This document shows positions 1 to 9,549 of a stretch of DNA of 64,000 bases, piece by piece. This DNA is from JAKZVK01 sp965261065 (lineage in GTDB: Bacteria > Acidobacteriota > Terriglobia > Bryobacterales > UBA6623). A program made the position numbers and the translations under genes. Below the pieces are notes generated by a model. It worked only from the letters and a program-made list of their open reading frames with translations. It did not search any database and was not told the DNA's origin. The stretch covers positions 5,394,001-5,458,000 of the forward strand of contig OZ253444.1 in assembly GCA_965261065.1 (NCBI GenBank), in the 5' to 3' direction. Position 1 is the first letter of the stretch. Each line of letters starts with the position of its first letter.

Positions 1-258
1 CGCGTAGTCGACGACCTTGTGCAGCCGGTCGTCCACCCCAGCCACACGATCCAAGGTTTGATCGAGGGAAGGCAGGTCCGCGAGGGGGCGTTGAAGCCGA
101 GACGATTGCCGTCGAGGGACGTGGGGGCCCAGTCGCTGGGCCCTCACCCGACCCCCACATTGCGCCCGCGCCAAGGCCTGCGGGATCATAGCAACGTGGG
201 CCCGCGAGCCGGCGCGAACGGGCCGTGGCTTTCGTCAAAACAGAACCCGGCCGGGTCG

Positions 259-312
259 GTTGACTTCTGCCAGACGTTGTTTAATCTGAACGAGTTCGTG
301 TACCGGCAGTAA
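259..312 (+). pseudogene. C-terminal remnant of a DUF1553 protein
   Basis: The last 17 codons before the TAA at 310-312 read VDFCQTLFNLNEFVYRQ. This nearly matches the C-terminus of the DUF1549/DUF1553 protein ending at 28367 (VDFCHTLLNANEFVYRF). Upstream, 1-258 shows no recognisable DUF1553 sequence in this frame, so only the tail is left, or the rest was replaced by recombination. DUF1553 proteins are secreted, planctomycete/acidobacterial-type proteins of uncertain function, usually paired with DUF1501 proteins. I see nothing else identifiable in 1-258. Confidence 0.6.
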
Positions 313-347
313 TTCAAAAAGCCATCGTTTAGGAGACGCTTCCATGG

Positions 348-863
348 GTGACGGTCTGTATGGCTGAGCGATCAAGCTTCCGAGTTTCATCTGTGGAAGA
401 GGCCGCTACGGTCCTCGACTACTTCAATGGCTTTCACGATGGCTTCATGAAACGAATCGCGATTACCTCCAGTGATGAAATCGATGAAGACCACGGGCAG
501 ACCTGCACCGGTGTGTTCGCGGGCGAGATCGATTTCGCTCACTACAACTACGAAGATAAGGATTCACCTTTTCATCCCTACGATCAGATCGTCTCCGCTA
601 CGTTCTGCGAAGTCCAAGATGTCTTCTGTGACTTTCGTGAAGGGTTCCTCGGGAGCACCATCATCAGCCTGTCAGTCGCCCCCGCAAACCGCCACAAGGG
701 CGGCAGCTCGGCTACGGAGCGATGTCTGAGCCTGCAGCTAGCGCGCCACTATCATATCGAGGAGTTTCGACGCTACGAACTCAGGCAATCTCAGTTGTTT
801 ACGTTTGCCGAGGCGACCTTTCGCGAGAAGGCCCCGGGTACTTATGGCCTCCGGCCGGCATGA
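348..863 (+). CDS. hypothetical protein
   Basis: A 171-residue soluble protein with no signal peptide or membrane segment. It has an N-terminal FNGFHDGFMKRI stretch and an acidic middle (ITSSDEIDEDHG). I do not recognise a catalytic motif and propose no function. The GTG at 348 lies 12 nt after an AGGAG at 331-335. An in-frame ATG at 360 (MAERSSF) is the alternative start. The ATG at 344 is in another frame and stops at once. It stands alone, between a DUF1553 relic and the ABC transporter operon. Confidence 0.6.
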   Translation: MTVCMAERSSFRVSSVEEAATVLDYFNGFHDGFMKRIAITSSDEIDEDHGQTCTGVFAGEIDFAHYNYEDKDSPFHPYDQIVSATFCEVQDVFCDFREGFLGSTIISLSVAPANRHKGGSSATERCLSLQLARHYHIEEFRRYELRQSQLFTFAEATFREKAPGTYGLRPA

Positions 864-980
864 CGAGCAGGCGTAGGCGGCTCCACATTGTCACCAATAC
901 CGCCTTACGCCGGCGGCCGCTTGACCCCTCCCTCGCAAAGCCTTAAAGCCCTCCCGAAAGCCTTCCGATAAGCAGAACAG

Positions 981-1850
981 ATGGGACTAGTGCCTTGGCG
1001 CCGGTTCATGGGGCGCCTGTTGATGGCTGTCCTCACCGTCGTGCTCGGGGGACTGCTCGCGGCCACCCTCGTGCGTTTCGCACCCGGGTTCGGTATCGAC
1101 GTACACCAACTCGACACCCGGCTCGACCAGCAGAGCGTCGAGGCCCGTGGCCAAGCGCGGGCCGGCGAGCGCAACATCCTGGCGTTCTACTGGGGCTATC
1201 TTACCCGCGCGGCCCGAGGAGACCTCGGTACGTCGCACGCCTTAGGGCGGCCGGTTGCCGAGTTGCTTCGCGAACGGCTCCCGGTCACGCTGCGTTGGGT
1301 TGGGCTGGGCTGGGTGGCCGGTTGGGTGCTGGCGTTGCTGTTGGCTTTCAGCGCTGCGCTGCTCCGTCACCCTGCGTTTGATGTGATCGCCACAGCGCTG
1401 AGCGGCGTCTTCCTATCGTTGCCGTCGGCCCTGTTGGCGCTGGTCTTTCTGTTCTTCGAGGGGCCTGGGCCGCTCGCGATCGGCCTCGTCGTCTTCCCGC
1501 AGGTCTTCCGGTATGTGCGCAACATTTTGTCCGAAGCATCCGCGCAGTCTCACGTGTTGACGGCTCGGGCAAAGGGGGTTGGAGATGTCCGAATCCTTTT
1601 GTGTCACGTGCTGCCGTGCGCCGCGCCGCCGTTGCTGGCCCTGCTGGGCGTGTCGGCCGCGATGGCGTTTGGAGCAAGCATCCCGATCGAAGTGATCTGC
1701 GATTCACCCGGCATCGGCCAACTCGCGTGGGAGGCCGCTCTGTCCCGCGATCTACCCCTGCTGGTGAACCTGAGCGTTCTCGTGACGGTTGTGACGCTGT
1801 TGGCGAACGCATGCTCTGACGTGGCGATCGGTTGGTGGGCCCATTCATGA
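981..1850 (+). CDS. peptide-type ABC transporter permease (DppB/OppB family)
   Basis: A 289-residue inner-membrane permease of the BPD_transp_1 family, first of the two permeases of a peptide/nickel-type importer. There is an N-terminal membrane helix, a periplasmic stretch (about residues 28-95) containing YWGYLTRAARGDLG, typical of DppB proteins, then about five helices. The cytoplasmic coupling (EAA) loop appears as EASAQSHVLTARAKGVGD followed by HVLP. It is slightly short for the family (about 305-340). Its stop overlaps the next permease (ATGA at 1847-1850), showing translational coupling. The substrate cannot be inferred from sequence; oligopeptides are the family default. Confidence 0.88.
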   Translation: MGLVPWRRFMGRLLMAVLTVVLGGLLAATLVRFAPGFGIDVHQLDTRLDQQSVEARGQARAGERNILAFYWGYLTRAARGDLGTSHALGRPVAELLRERLPVTLRWVGLGWVAGWVLALLLAFSAALLRHPAFDVIATALSGVFLSLPSALLALVFLFFEGPGPLAIGLVVFPQVFRYVRNILSEASAQSHVLTARAKGVGDVRILLCHVLPCAAPPLLALLGVSAAMAFGASIPIEVICDSPGIGQLAWEAALSRDLPLLVNLSVLVTVVTLLANACSDVAIGWWAHS

Positions 1851-2683
1851 CGCGGCTGCCCATGACTTGGCTGCCTATGACTTGGGTGCGTCGGGCCGCC
1901 TGGGTCCTGTTGGCGGCGGTCTTTTGCGGCTCCATGGCCGCGGAACTGGTCGCCCCGACTCCCTACGCCGCACAGTTTCGCGAGTCACCGGGCGCGCCGC
2001 CGTCGTCCGAGTTTCCACTCGGCACCGACGACCTTGGCCGCGACCGCCTGTCCCGGCTGATTCACGGCAGCCGCGTTTCGCTGCTTCTCGCTCCGGCGGC
2101 GGCATTGTTGAGCTGCGCCATCGCGGCGGTCGTGGGCGGATTGGCGGGCTTCTCCGGCGGGTGGCCGGAGCGCTTCACGCTCTCCGGCATCGGCTTGGCG
2201 CTGTCGCTTCCATGGCTGTTTCTGTTGCTCACGGTGCGCGCCGCCTTGCCGCTGAACGTTTCGCCGTGGATCTCGGTGATCGTGACCTTTGCGTTACTCG
2301 GCTCGCTGGGCTGGGCCGGACCGGCACGGACGGTCTGTGTGGCCGCGCACTCTCTGCGCGATAGCGACGTCGCGTTGCAGGCACGCGCGTATGGCGCGGG
2401 GCGGTTGCGGCTGTTCTTCATCCAGGTACTGCCGAATCTGCGGCCGATCCTGGCGACACAGTTTTGGGTGGCCGTGCCGCTGTTCATCCTCAGCGAGGCG
2501 AACTTGGGACTGTTGGGGCTCGGCGTAACGGAGCCGCTGCCATCGTGGAGGAATCTGCTCGCCGAGCTGGAGAACTATCCCGCGGTCGAAGACAACCCCT
2601 GGATGCTGGCGCCGGCGGGATTGCTGGTCACCGTGATGGCTTGTCTGCAGCTTGTTCTTTCCAAGGAGGGTTCGACGTCATGA
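1847..2683 (+). CDS. peptide-type ABC transporter permease (DppC/OppC family)
   Basis: The second permease, 278 residues from the ATG at 1847, which overlaps the previous stop. In-frame GTG 1832 is possible but less likely. It shows the DppC hallmark FPLGTDDLGRDRLSRLIHG after the first helix (about residues 50-70), then five helices, with the coupling loop ALQARAYGAGRLRLFFIQV and VLPN. It pairs with the DppB-like permease to form the channel. Its TGA overlaps the start of the binding-protein gene (2680-2683), giving a tightly packed operon. Confidence 0.88.
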   Translation: MTRLPMTWLPMTWVRRAAWVLLAAVFCGSMAAELVAPTPYAAQFRESPGAPPSSEFPLGTDDLGRDRLSRLIHGSRVSLLLAPAAALLSCAIAAVVGGLAGFSGGWPERFTLSGIGLALSLPWLFLLLTVRAALPLNVSPWISVIVTFALLGSLGWAGPARTVCVAAHSLRDSDVALQARAYGAGRLRLFFIQVLPNLRPILATQFWVAVPLFILSEANLGLLGLGVTEPLPSWRNLLAELENYPAVEDNPWMLAPAGLLVTVMACLQLVLSKEGSTS

Positions 2684-4324
2684 ACAGAAGCGCCATTAAG
2701 CGGTATCTTGCCGGGCTTACGATCTTTCTCTTCGTTGCCTCGCTGGCCGCGCCGGCGCAAAGCGGAGGCGAGTTGCGCTTCGCCCTGCGCGCCGACCCGA
2801 AGACCTTCAACCCCTTGGCCGTTGAGGACGAGCCGGCCGAGACCGTGCGCTACCTCACGACCGGCGTGTTGATGCGCGTCAACCGCAAGACCCAAGAGGT
2901 CGAGCCGCGGTTGGCCGAATCGTGGGAGATCGTCGACGGCGGGCGAACGATCCGTTTGCGGCTGCGCGAGGGGGTCTCGTTCTCCGACGGCACGTCGTTC
3001 ACCGCCGAGGACGTCGCGTTCACCATGGGCGAGCTGATGGACCCCGACCTGCACTCGCCGACCGGCGATTCGTTTCGTTCAAGTGCAGGGGAGGTCGAGG
3101 TGGATGTGACCGGGTCCCCACGAGCTGTCGATTCGGTTTCCCGCGCCAGTGGCCGGGGTCGAGCGCCTCTTCGACCAGGTGCCGATGCTGTCGTCCGAGC
3201 CCGGTGACGAGCCCGAGGCGGGGCTAGGACCCTACCTGCTCGACGAACACAAGGCCGGCTCGTATGTGCTGCTCAAGCGCAACCCTCGGTACTGGAAGCG
3301 TGACGACAAAGGCCGCCGGCTGCCTTACCTCGATACAGTCCGTCTCGAAGTGCAACGCAACCAGCAGATCGAGATCCTGCGGTTTCGCCGCGGACGATTC
3401 CACGTGATCAACAGCGTCGCCCCGGAGCACTTCGACCGCTTGCAGTCGGCGGAGGCGCGGTCGGTGCATGACGCCGGACCGTCGCTGAATTCTGAGTTCC
3501 TGTGGTTCAACCAGGTGCCCGGCTCACCGCTCCCAGCGTACAAGAAACGGTGGTTCGGCTCGGCCGTGTTTCGACGGGCGGTGTCGGGCGCGATCAACCG
3601 CGACGATCTGGTGCGCGTCGTCTATCGTGGGCGCGGCGAGGCGGCCACGGGACCGGTGTCGCCGGCCAACCGTTTCTGGTTCAACCGCAAGCTGGCACCG
3701 CATGCGTTCGATCCTGCATCGGCGAAGAAGCGCCTGAAGGAAAACGGTTTTCGCCGTGAGGGGGAGGCTCTGCTCGACGCGGAAGGCCACCCCGTCGAGT
3801 TCTCGCTCATCACGAATGCCGGGAACAAAGGCCGCGAGCGGATGACGGCGATGATCCAGCAGGATCTCGCGACCCTGGGTATCCGCCTCAATGTCGTCAC
3901 GCTCGACTTCCCGTCGCTGATCGAGAGCATCACGCGGTCGTTCGACTACGAGGCTTGTCTGCTGGGGCTTGTCAATGTCGATCTTGACCCCAACGCGCAG
4001 ATGAACGTCTGGCTCAGCTCGGGTAGGAGCCATCAATGGAACCCCATGCAAAAGAAACCCGCCACGTCGTGGGAGGCCGAGATCGACGGGTTGATGCGAC
4101 GGCAAGCCTCCGTGACTGAGCCCGCGAAACGGAAGGCCGCCTTCGACCGCATGCAAGAGATCGTCTGGAAGCAGGCGCCGTTCATCTACCTGGTCCATCG
4201 CAACGCGTTGTCGGCGGTCTCCCCGCGCTTGCGTAATGTCGAGCCGGGCGTGCTGTGGCCGCAAACATTCTGGAATGCCGAGCGCATCTACTTCGACAAT
4301 GCTGTCGCGGAGGGCCGGGACTAG
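2680..4324 (+). pseudogene. ABC transporter peptide-binding protein (SBP_bac_5), frameshifted
   Basis: The start ATG at 2680 overlaps the previous stop and follows AAGGAGGG. The N-terminus is a signal peptide (IFLFVASLAAPAQS). The SBP_bac_5 family signature appears as LRADPKTFNPL, LAESWEIVDGG and FSDGTSFTAEDVAFTM. The frame is lost near a GGG run at 3112-3114 and stops at 3207. The other frame continues from about 3110 with PAPVAGVERLFDQ, YLLDEHKAGSYVLLKRNPRYW and so on to 4324. Removing one G gives one open frame of about 548 codons, normal for the family. It is either a true one-base insertion that kills the importer or a homopolymer sequencing error. The intact downstream ATPase and both permeases make an error plausible. 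Confidence 0.85.
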
Positions 4325-4336
4325 CCGGGACTAGCT

Positions 4337-5221
4337 GTGACGCCGCCCCTGCTCGATGTATCGGTATCGGTCGACTACCCCGGCAAGCCGGGCGTGCTGC
4401 GTGACGTGTCGTTGCAAGTCGGGTCGGGCGAGATTGTGGGGCTGGTCGGGCAGAGCGGATCAGGTAAGAGTACGTTGGCTTTGACCGTGTTGCAGTTGCT
4501 CGATTTCAAAGGAGGCGTGTGCCGCGGGTCGGTTCGGTTGGAGGGCCGCGATCTTTGCCAGGCAGGCGAGCGCGAGATGCGCAAGATACGAGGCAGGGAA
4601 GTGGCGCTCGTGCAGCAGAGTCCGCTGTCGTCACTCAACCCGGCGTTGCGGATTAGCGTGCAACTCAACGAGGCATGGCGCGTTCACGAACGCGGCAGCC
4701 GCGAGGCGGGCCGGAGGCGAATCGCCGAATCGCTCGAAGAGGTCAGCCTGCCATCGGACGGCGAGTTTCTCAGGCGTTATCCGCGGCAGCTAAGCGTGGG
4801 GCAGGCGCAGCGAGTGCTGATCGCGATGGCGATCCTCCACCGCCCCGCTCTGCTCATCGCCGACGAGCCGACCAGCGCCCTCGACGTGATCACCCAGGCC
4901 GAAGTGCTCGAGCTGTTCGCAAAGCTGAATCAACGATTCCATGTAGCCATCTTGTTCATCTCTCATGATCTGCTCTCCGTTGCGTCCCTGTGCCGGCGTA
5001 TCGCGATCATGCACGAGGGGGAAATTGTGGAGTGTGCTGAGTCGATCGAGATTCTGTCCCACCCCGTACATCCCTACTCTCGGCGCTTGATCGCGGCCTT
5101 ACCGCGAGCGCCGTCCGATCTCGCCCGCGTCGAACACACATCACCGTCCCCATCGTCAGCCTCCCCAAGTGTGATGAGCCAGGAAGCCGTGATCGCCGGT
5201 GAGCGAGAACGAAGCGGCTGA
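4337..5221 (+). CDS. peptide-type ABC transporter ATPase (DppD/OppD family)
   Basis: A 294-residue cytoplasmic ATPase. Walker A is GQSGSGKST (about residues 38-46), the Q-loop lies in ALVQQSPLSSLNP, the signature is LSVGQAQR, Walker B plus D-loop is LLIADEPTSALD and the H-loop is ISHDL. HPVHPYSRRLIAALP is the usual oligopeptide-ATPase C-terminal motif. The C-terminal 30 residues are Ser/Pro-rich and look non-conserved. It starts with GTG 12 nt after the binding-protein stop. No second (DppF-like) ATPase is present, so the transporter would use a homodimer or a distant partner. Confidence 0.88.
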   Translation: MTPPLLDVSVSVDYPGKPGVLRDVSLQVGSGEIVGLVGQSGSGKSTLALTVLQLLDFKGGVCRGSVRLEGRDLCQAGEREMRKIRGREVALVQQSPLSSLNPALRISVQLNEAWRVHERGSREAGRRRIAESLEEVSLPSDGEFLRRYPRQLSVGQAQRVLIAMAILHRPALLIADEPTSALDVITQAEVLELFAKLNQRFHVAILFISHDLLSVASLCRRIAIMHEGEIVECAESIEILSHPVHPYSRRLIAALPRAPSDLARVEHTSPSPSSASPSVMSQEAVIAGERERSG

Positions 5222-5362
5222 GACCGCTTCCTCTCTACTCAGAGGCTCCCTGCTCAAGAGGTTCCAGGAGTAGGCGTCCGGCAAGCCGGGCTCGCCCTGT
5301 ACCTGTGCTAAGGTGCCGCGTTCGCTGTGGCTACGGGGCTGATTGTCGTGAGATTTCTGCAT
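5156..5362 (-). CDS. possible small protein downstream of the membrane-sensor gene
   Basis: A 68-residue ORF with a good Shine-Dalgarno sequence (ATTAGGAG, about 10 nt before the ATG at 5362), 32 nt after the end of the membrane-sensor gene and on the same strand. It contains LSREPLSREEAVSAASFSLT and no recognised domain. Its 3' end overlaps the end of the oppositely oriented ABC ATPase gene by 66 nt. It could be a small product of the subtilase/sensor operon, or a chance ORF with a lucky RBS. Confidence 0.3.
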   Translation of the reverse strand: MQKSHDNQPRSHSERGTLAQVQGEPGLPDAYSWNLLSREPLSREEAVSAASFSLTGDHGFLAHHTWGG

Positions 5363-5394
5363 GGTAAGTAGACTCCTAATGAGTAAAATCGCCG

Positions 5395-6779
5395 TCATAC
5401 CTCCGCCACACGGCCGAGGTGCAGCCGGTAGGAGATGAAGACGAGCGCCATCACGGGCAGCACCAGCAGGGACGGCTCCCAGCCGGAGCTCCGGCTCGTG
5501 ACCACCATGAGGCCTGCGCAGGCGGCGCCGACCATATAGTAGGAAAACGACCAGAAGCAGCAGTGCTGCCAAATCCTCCGCAGCGGCCTTTGCTCCACCA
5601 GGCACAACGCCGCCGCGACGAGCAAAGTGTTAGCCGCATAGAAGAAACCAGCCGCCACCGCAAGCAACGAAATAAGCGAGTCGCCCAGAGCTGCCGGGAG
5701 GGCCTCGTGGCAGACCGCGTGCGCGACTGCGATGCTGAGAACCAAAGCAGCCATGCTGAAGGCAACCTGCAGCCGCCGCGGACGAACCTTAGGTTTCCAA
5801 AGGCTTTGGACGGCTGCCCCCGTGGCCCCGATGACCAACGCTTCCGCGAGACCCAATTCGGCAATCGCGGCCAGTTGGATCACGAAGCCGAGCGAGATGG
5901 TACTGGTCATTCGCGGTACCTGAATCTTGCAGGCGGAGGCCACCACGGCGATCACAACGTAGCTGACGAAGCGCGGAGCGTCCTGGAAGTCGGCTTGCAC
6001 CAAGCTGACAACAAGTAGAACCGCACCGAAGCCGATGACGGCCTCAATATAGAGCTTTGCTCGGAGGGGAAGGTCCAGGCCCGACTCTTGGGAGGCTGGA
6101 TCCGCGCCATCGCCGAGACTTCCGCGACCCAGCCCGTAGAAGAAGTGCACTAGGTATAGGGGCGGAACCAACAGCAGCCATGCTTCCGGGGCCGGTGCGG
6201 CGCCAACAGTCGGAAACAGGCCGACGAGTACAGCCCTACCAGGTAGTAAGGGAAAGACCACACGTACCACTCCCGGCACACGTCCGTGAGGGGCTTGCCC
6301 TGCAACAACGAGAGAATTCCCGACACCAGTAACGTGTTGGCAACAAAGTATAAGCAGGCCACCAAGGCCAGTGTTGCCGGGCGGTTCGCCTGGAGCAGTG
6401 AGCTCAGCGGCCCGTAGGCTGCCAGGAAGCAGATCCCGACACTAAGCGTAAGGTTGCCCACGTTGAATATCACTTGCACCGGAGTCGGCCGCTTTTGGGC
6501 ATTGAGATACGACTGTGCCAAGGCGGCCGCACAGCCCGCCACGAGGGTCTCGGCCAGGGTGAAGTGCGCGATGCCGATCAGGATGAACAGGAAGTTGAGA
6601 GAGTAAGTTCCCGTCATGCCGGGCAGCCGGATCTTGAGCAGCGAGGCGAGCACGGCGAGAATCAAGAAAATCAGGTAGTGCGCCGGCTTGGCCGACAAGC
6701 CGTGGGGAAGCGATAAGCCTAGGATGAGGCCGCCTGCGGTGATCACGCCGGCAATGTAGAGCTTGGCTGCGGTGGGCAT
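5395..6779 (-). pseudogene. tandem MASE9-like integral membrane sensor protein, frameshifted
   Basis: Two related membrane modules lie head to tail. Module 1 (from 6779) starts MPTAAKLYIAGVITAGG and contains LKIRLPGMTGTYSLNFLFI and WSFPYYLVGL. Module 2 repeats the pattern as LRAKLYIEAVIGFG, CKIQVPRMTSTISLGF and WSFSYYMVGAA. This is the multi-helix module usually found N-terminal to HD-GYP or GGDEF output domains in Acidobacteriota. Here the gene stops right after YRLHLGRVAEV, where the output domain would begin, so no signalling domain is encoded. The frame changes within about 6215-6230 (SSA to LFPTVGAAPAPEAW), so module 1 and module 2 are now in different frames. AAGGAGATAGC precedes the ATG, 36 nt after the subtilase stop. 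Confidence 0.65.
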
Positions 6780-8078
6780 GCTATCTCCTTACTGTCCTTT
6801 TTTTCGTTGGTTCTACTACTCCTCGCCTTGGACGAGCACATTCATCGCCTCGACCGTGTCCGCCGTGCCCCAGATGACCGAGTTAGCGAAGGGTGAGTCG
6901 GTGCCCCAGATGACACTCGTGCCTTCGGGTGAACCGGTGCCCCAGACCACACTGGTACCCCAGACAACCGAGGTCCCCCAGATCACTGAGTTGTCTTCTA
7001 CGACCACGTTCGTTCCCCAGACGACCGACGTGCCCCAGATCACTGAGGTACCCCAGACAACCGAGTCGTCGGTCACGATCGTCACCTCGCCGCTGGTTTC
7101 GTCAAAGACCGCTCGCGGGGACAACGCTGCGAATCCTACCGGAGCGACTTCGTTGTCCAGCAGCGCTGCATTGACGTCGAGATAGCCAGCGCCAACCGTG
7201 AAGATGTCGTAGTAGCTGGTGAAGGTCTCCCCCGTGACGGGATCCGTGGCGATACTGGAGGTCGGGAAGTTCTTCGTGGCCGTTCGCATCAGACGTGCCT
7301 TCACTTGGTCGGGTGTCAGGTTAGGCTCTTTTTCCAGAAGCAACGCTGCCGCCCCGCTGACCATCGGCGTCGCCATGCTCGTACCGCTGAGCCTGAAGTA
7401 GTCCGATGAGTCCGTTTGGCCACCCCCGTGTGAGTAATAAGAAAGAAGCACCGTGTTGTCGAGGTAGCTGGTCACGAGATCAGATCCGGGGATGCGGAGC
7501 GAAATGACACGGTTACCGGGCGCTACCAGATCGGGCTTGACGATGTGATCGATCACTGTCGGTCCCTTGGAGCTATAGCTGGCGATTTGGTCATCGCTCC
7601 GAGTCGCCGTGAATTTCGTTTTCATCGCACCCACAGTGATTACATAGGGATCGTTGCCGGGTGACACGATGGTGGCGTAGCCTTCGTTATCGAACGAGTT
7701 GTCGCGGCCAAGATTCCCCGCTGCGACGACCACCACGATCCCGGTGTCCCAGGCAGCTTCGACAGCCTGGCACAGCGGCTCCTGCGCGAAGCTTTCGTAC
7801 GCAGGCCGACCGAGTGAAAGGTTGATTACTCGGATGTTGTATAGGTCCTTCAGTTCGATCGCACGCTGAATCGCTGCGATTACACCGCTGTCGGTGCCAG
7901 TGCCTGCGGCATCGAGGGCGCGAAGGTTCACCAGCTGTGCCTCCGGAGCCGTTCCGAGAAAAGTAGTCGTATTTCGGCCGCCGCTAGAACTGCTGCCGTC
8001 ACCAGCGACGATGCCTGCGACGTGCGACTCATGACCATACTCATCCGCAGTTCCGCTGCCGACAAAGGTTTCGTTGAA

Positions 8079-9109
8079 GCCGGGTATCCACTTGACTCAG
8101 GTGACCCCAACATCTTGTAGTTGGGCTCACAGCGTCTTAGCGTCCCAATCGGCGACGATCGAGCGGTACGGCGTCGGCTCCACCGCCATGGCCTGCTGCA
8201 CAAGGCGGTAGAAGAGCTTGCCCCGACTGCGTGATCTGCGCCGATTGAAGCGGAACACGAACTCGTCGAGATAGTAGTCCAGATGCTCGTGGCTGACCGC
8301 CCCCTGATGCGTGCCCAGCATCCAGCGCTTGAGTAGCGAGATCGCCAAGTGCACCCTCGGCAGTAGCTGCGAGGCCTGCTCGCGGCGGTTGTTAATCGAG
8401 ATGATACGACGCTGGTAGTCCTTCTTCTTGAGCGGATCGTAGCCCGACCAGTTGTCGGTAACAACCACGCTGCCCGGCTCGACCGACTCCTCGACGAAGG
8501 GCATCAAACTGGCCGCCGAGGCGTTCTGAACGCGCTGCATGCGGATGCGCCCCAGCCCGGTGCCTCTCTCTTCCGCGGCGACTGCAATCAACGCTTTACG
8601 CTCGGTCTGCCGGCCGATTACCCCTTCTTCTTCAGCGCCCCAGTAGGTCTCATCGACCTCGACGAGGCCCGTCAATCGCTCCCGCCCCGGGCGCACCACC
8701 GCTCGTCTCAGCTTGTGCATCCAAGGCCAGGCGGTTTGGTAACTGCCCAGTCCCAGAACGCGCTGTAGACCCAGGGCGCTGGCCCCATTCTTCTGCGTGG
8801 TGATGGTCCACATCGCCCGGAACCACAGCCGCAGCGGCTTGCGTGTGTCTTGAAAGATCGTGCCGGCGGTGACGGAGGTTTGCCGCCCGCAGCGAGCGCA
8901 TTCGAACCACACTTTGCGCACCGGCCAAGCGCGCTCATGCCCACACCTTGGACAGCGGAAACCCTCTGGCCAGCGCAAGGCGAACAGATAGTCGCGGCAA
9001 GCCTCCTCGCTCGCAAAGTGAGACTCGAATTCGAGTTGGTCGCGCGGGTAATCCTCCACCAGGCCCTACACTACATCTTGGGGTCACCTGAGTCAAGTGG
9101 ATACCCAGC
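8079..9109 (-). mobile_element. IS1595-family (ISXO2-like) insertion sequence, copy A
   Basis: A 1031-bp element flanked by an exact 8-bp duplication, TCGTTGAA (8071-8078 and 9110-9117), the size typical of the family. The ends are inverted: GCCGGGTATCCACTTGACTC on the left, and GCTGGGTATCCACTTGACTC read inward from the right. One transposase gene lies on the minus strand. Near-identical copies lie at 55358-56389 and from 63291 to the window end, so the element has been recently active here. It disrupts the subtilase gene. Confidence 0.95.
8127..9059 (-). CDS. IS1595 family (ISXO2-like) transposase
   Basis: 310 residues. An N-terminal zinc ribbon (CPRCGHERAW with CARCGRQT, about residues 36-60) is followed by SVTAGTIFQDTRKPLRLWF and the DDE domain: VEVDETYWG holds the first Asp and VVVTDNWSGYD the second. 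SHEHLDYYLDEFVFRFNRR is the usual C-terminal signature with the last acidic residue. The start is GTG at 9059. It differs from the copy at 55409 by at least one residue (RRAVV versus RRAMV). Confidence 0.92.
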   Translation of the reverse strand: MEDYPRDQLEFESHFASEEACRDYLFALRWPEGFRCPRCGHERAWPVRKVWFECARCGRQTSVTAGTIFQDTRKPLRLWFRAMWTITTQKNGASALGLQRVLGLGSYQTAWPWMHKLRRAVVRPGRERLTGLVEVDETYWGAEEEGVIGRQTERKALIAVAAEERGTGLGRIRMQRVQNASAASLMPFVEESVEPGSVVVTDNWSGYDPLKKKDYQRRIISINNRREQASQLLPRVHLAISLLKRWMLGTHQGAVSHEHLDYYLDEFVFRFNRRRSRSRGKLFYRLVQQAMAVEPTPYRSIVADWDAKTL

Positions 9110-9549
9110 TCGTTGAAAACTACGCGGCTTGCCAGGTCACCCTGATCGGAAATCCCGCTATCGATGACAGCGACACCTACGCCGGTGCCGACCCAACCAT
9201 AGGACTGAGCGACATCCGCACCGACGGCCGGCACGGCGTAGTCGAGAGACGCCGTGACCTCACGATCCGGCGAGACGTACTTGATGCGCGGGTTGTGGGC
9301 CAGGCCCTGCAAGGCATTGACCGGCATCGAGAATACGGCTCCGTCAATCGCCGGCAGCTTGCGCTTCAACTCGCCGCTGTTGATTGAGTTGAAGTGGCTC
9401 TGGCCGGGTGCTTCGTTGAATTGAATGATGACATCGACCTTCTCACCGCCCTGGTCGGGCAGGTCCGGCGCCAGCCGGCTCTGTGGTTGCCCGAACGCTA
9501 CCGCCGAGGCCGTAATGAAAAGTGCCAACTTGAGTATCGTGTTCCGCAT

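Larger units (their letters stand above)
6816..9549 (-). pseudogene. secreted S8 family (subtilisin-like) serine peptidase with VWGT repeats, split by IS1595 element
   Basis: The gene starts at 9549 with a signal peptide (LALFITASAVAFGQ), an I9-like propeptide (VDVIIQFNEAPG to IKYVSPDREV) and the catalytic Asp in VAVIDSGI. It breaks at VVFNE and resumes at 8070 with TFVGSGTADEYGHESHVAGI (catalytic His; GHES replaces the usual GHGT). Then follow VVVAAGNLG (oxyanion Asn) and LSGTSMATPMVSGAAALLL (catalytic Ser). The C-terminus is a run of about nine SVVWGT/SVIWGT units, ending with VQGEE. Removing the IS (8079-9109) and one TCGTTGAA duplication restores a 564-codon open frame, so the IS is the only lesion seen. 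It is the first gene of an apparent operon with the membrane-sensor gene. Confidence 0.9.
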
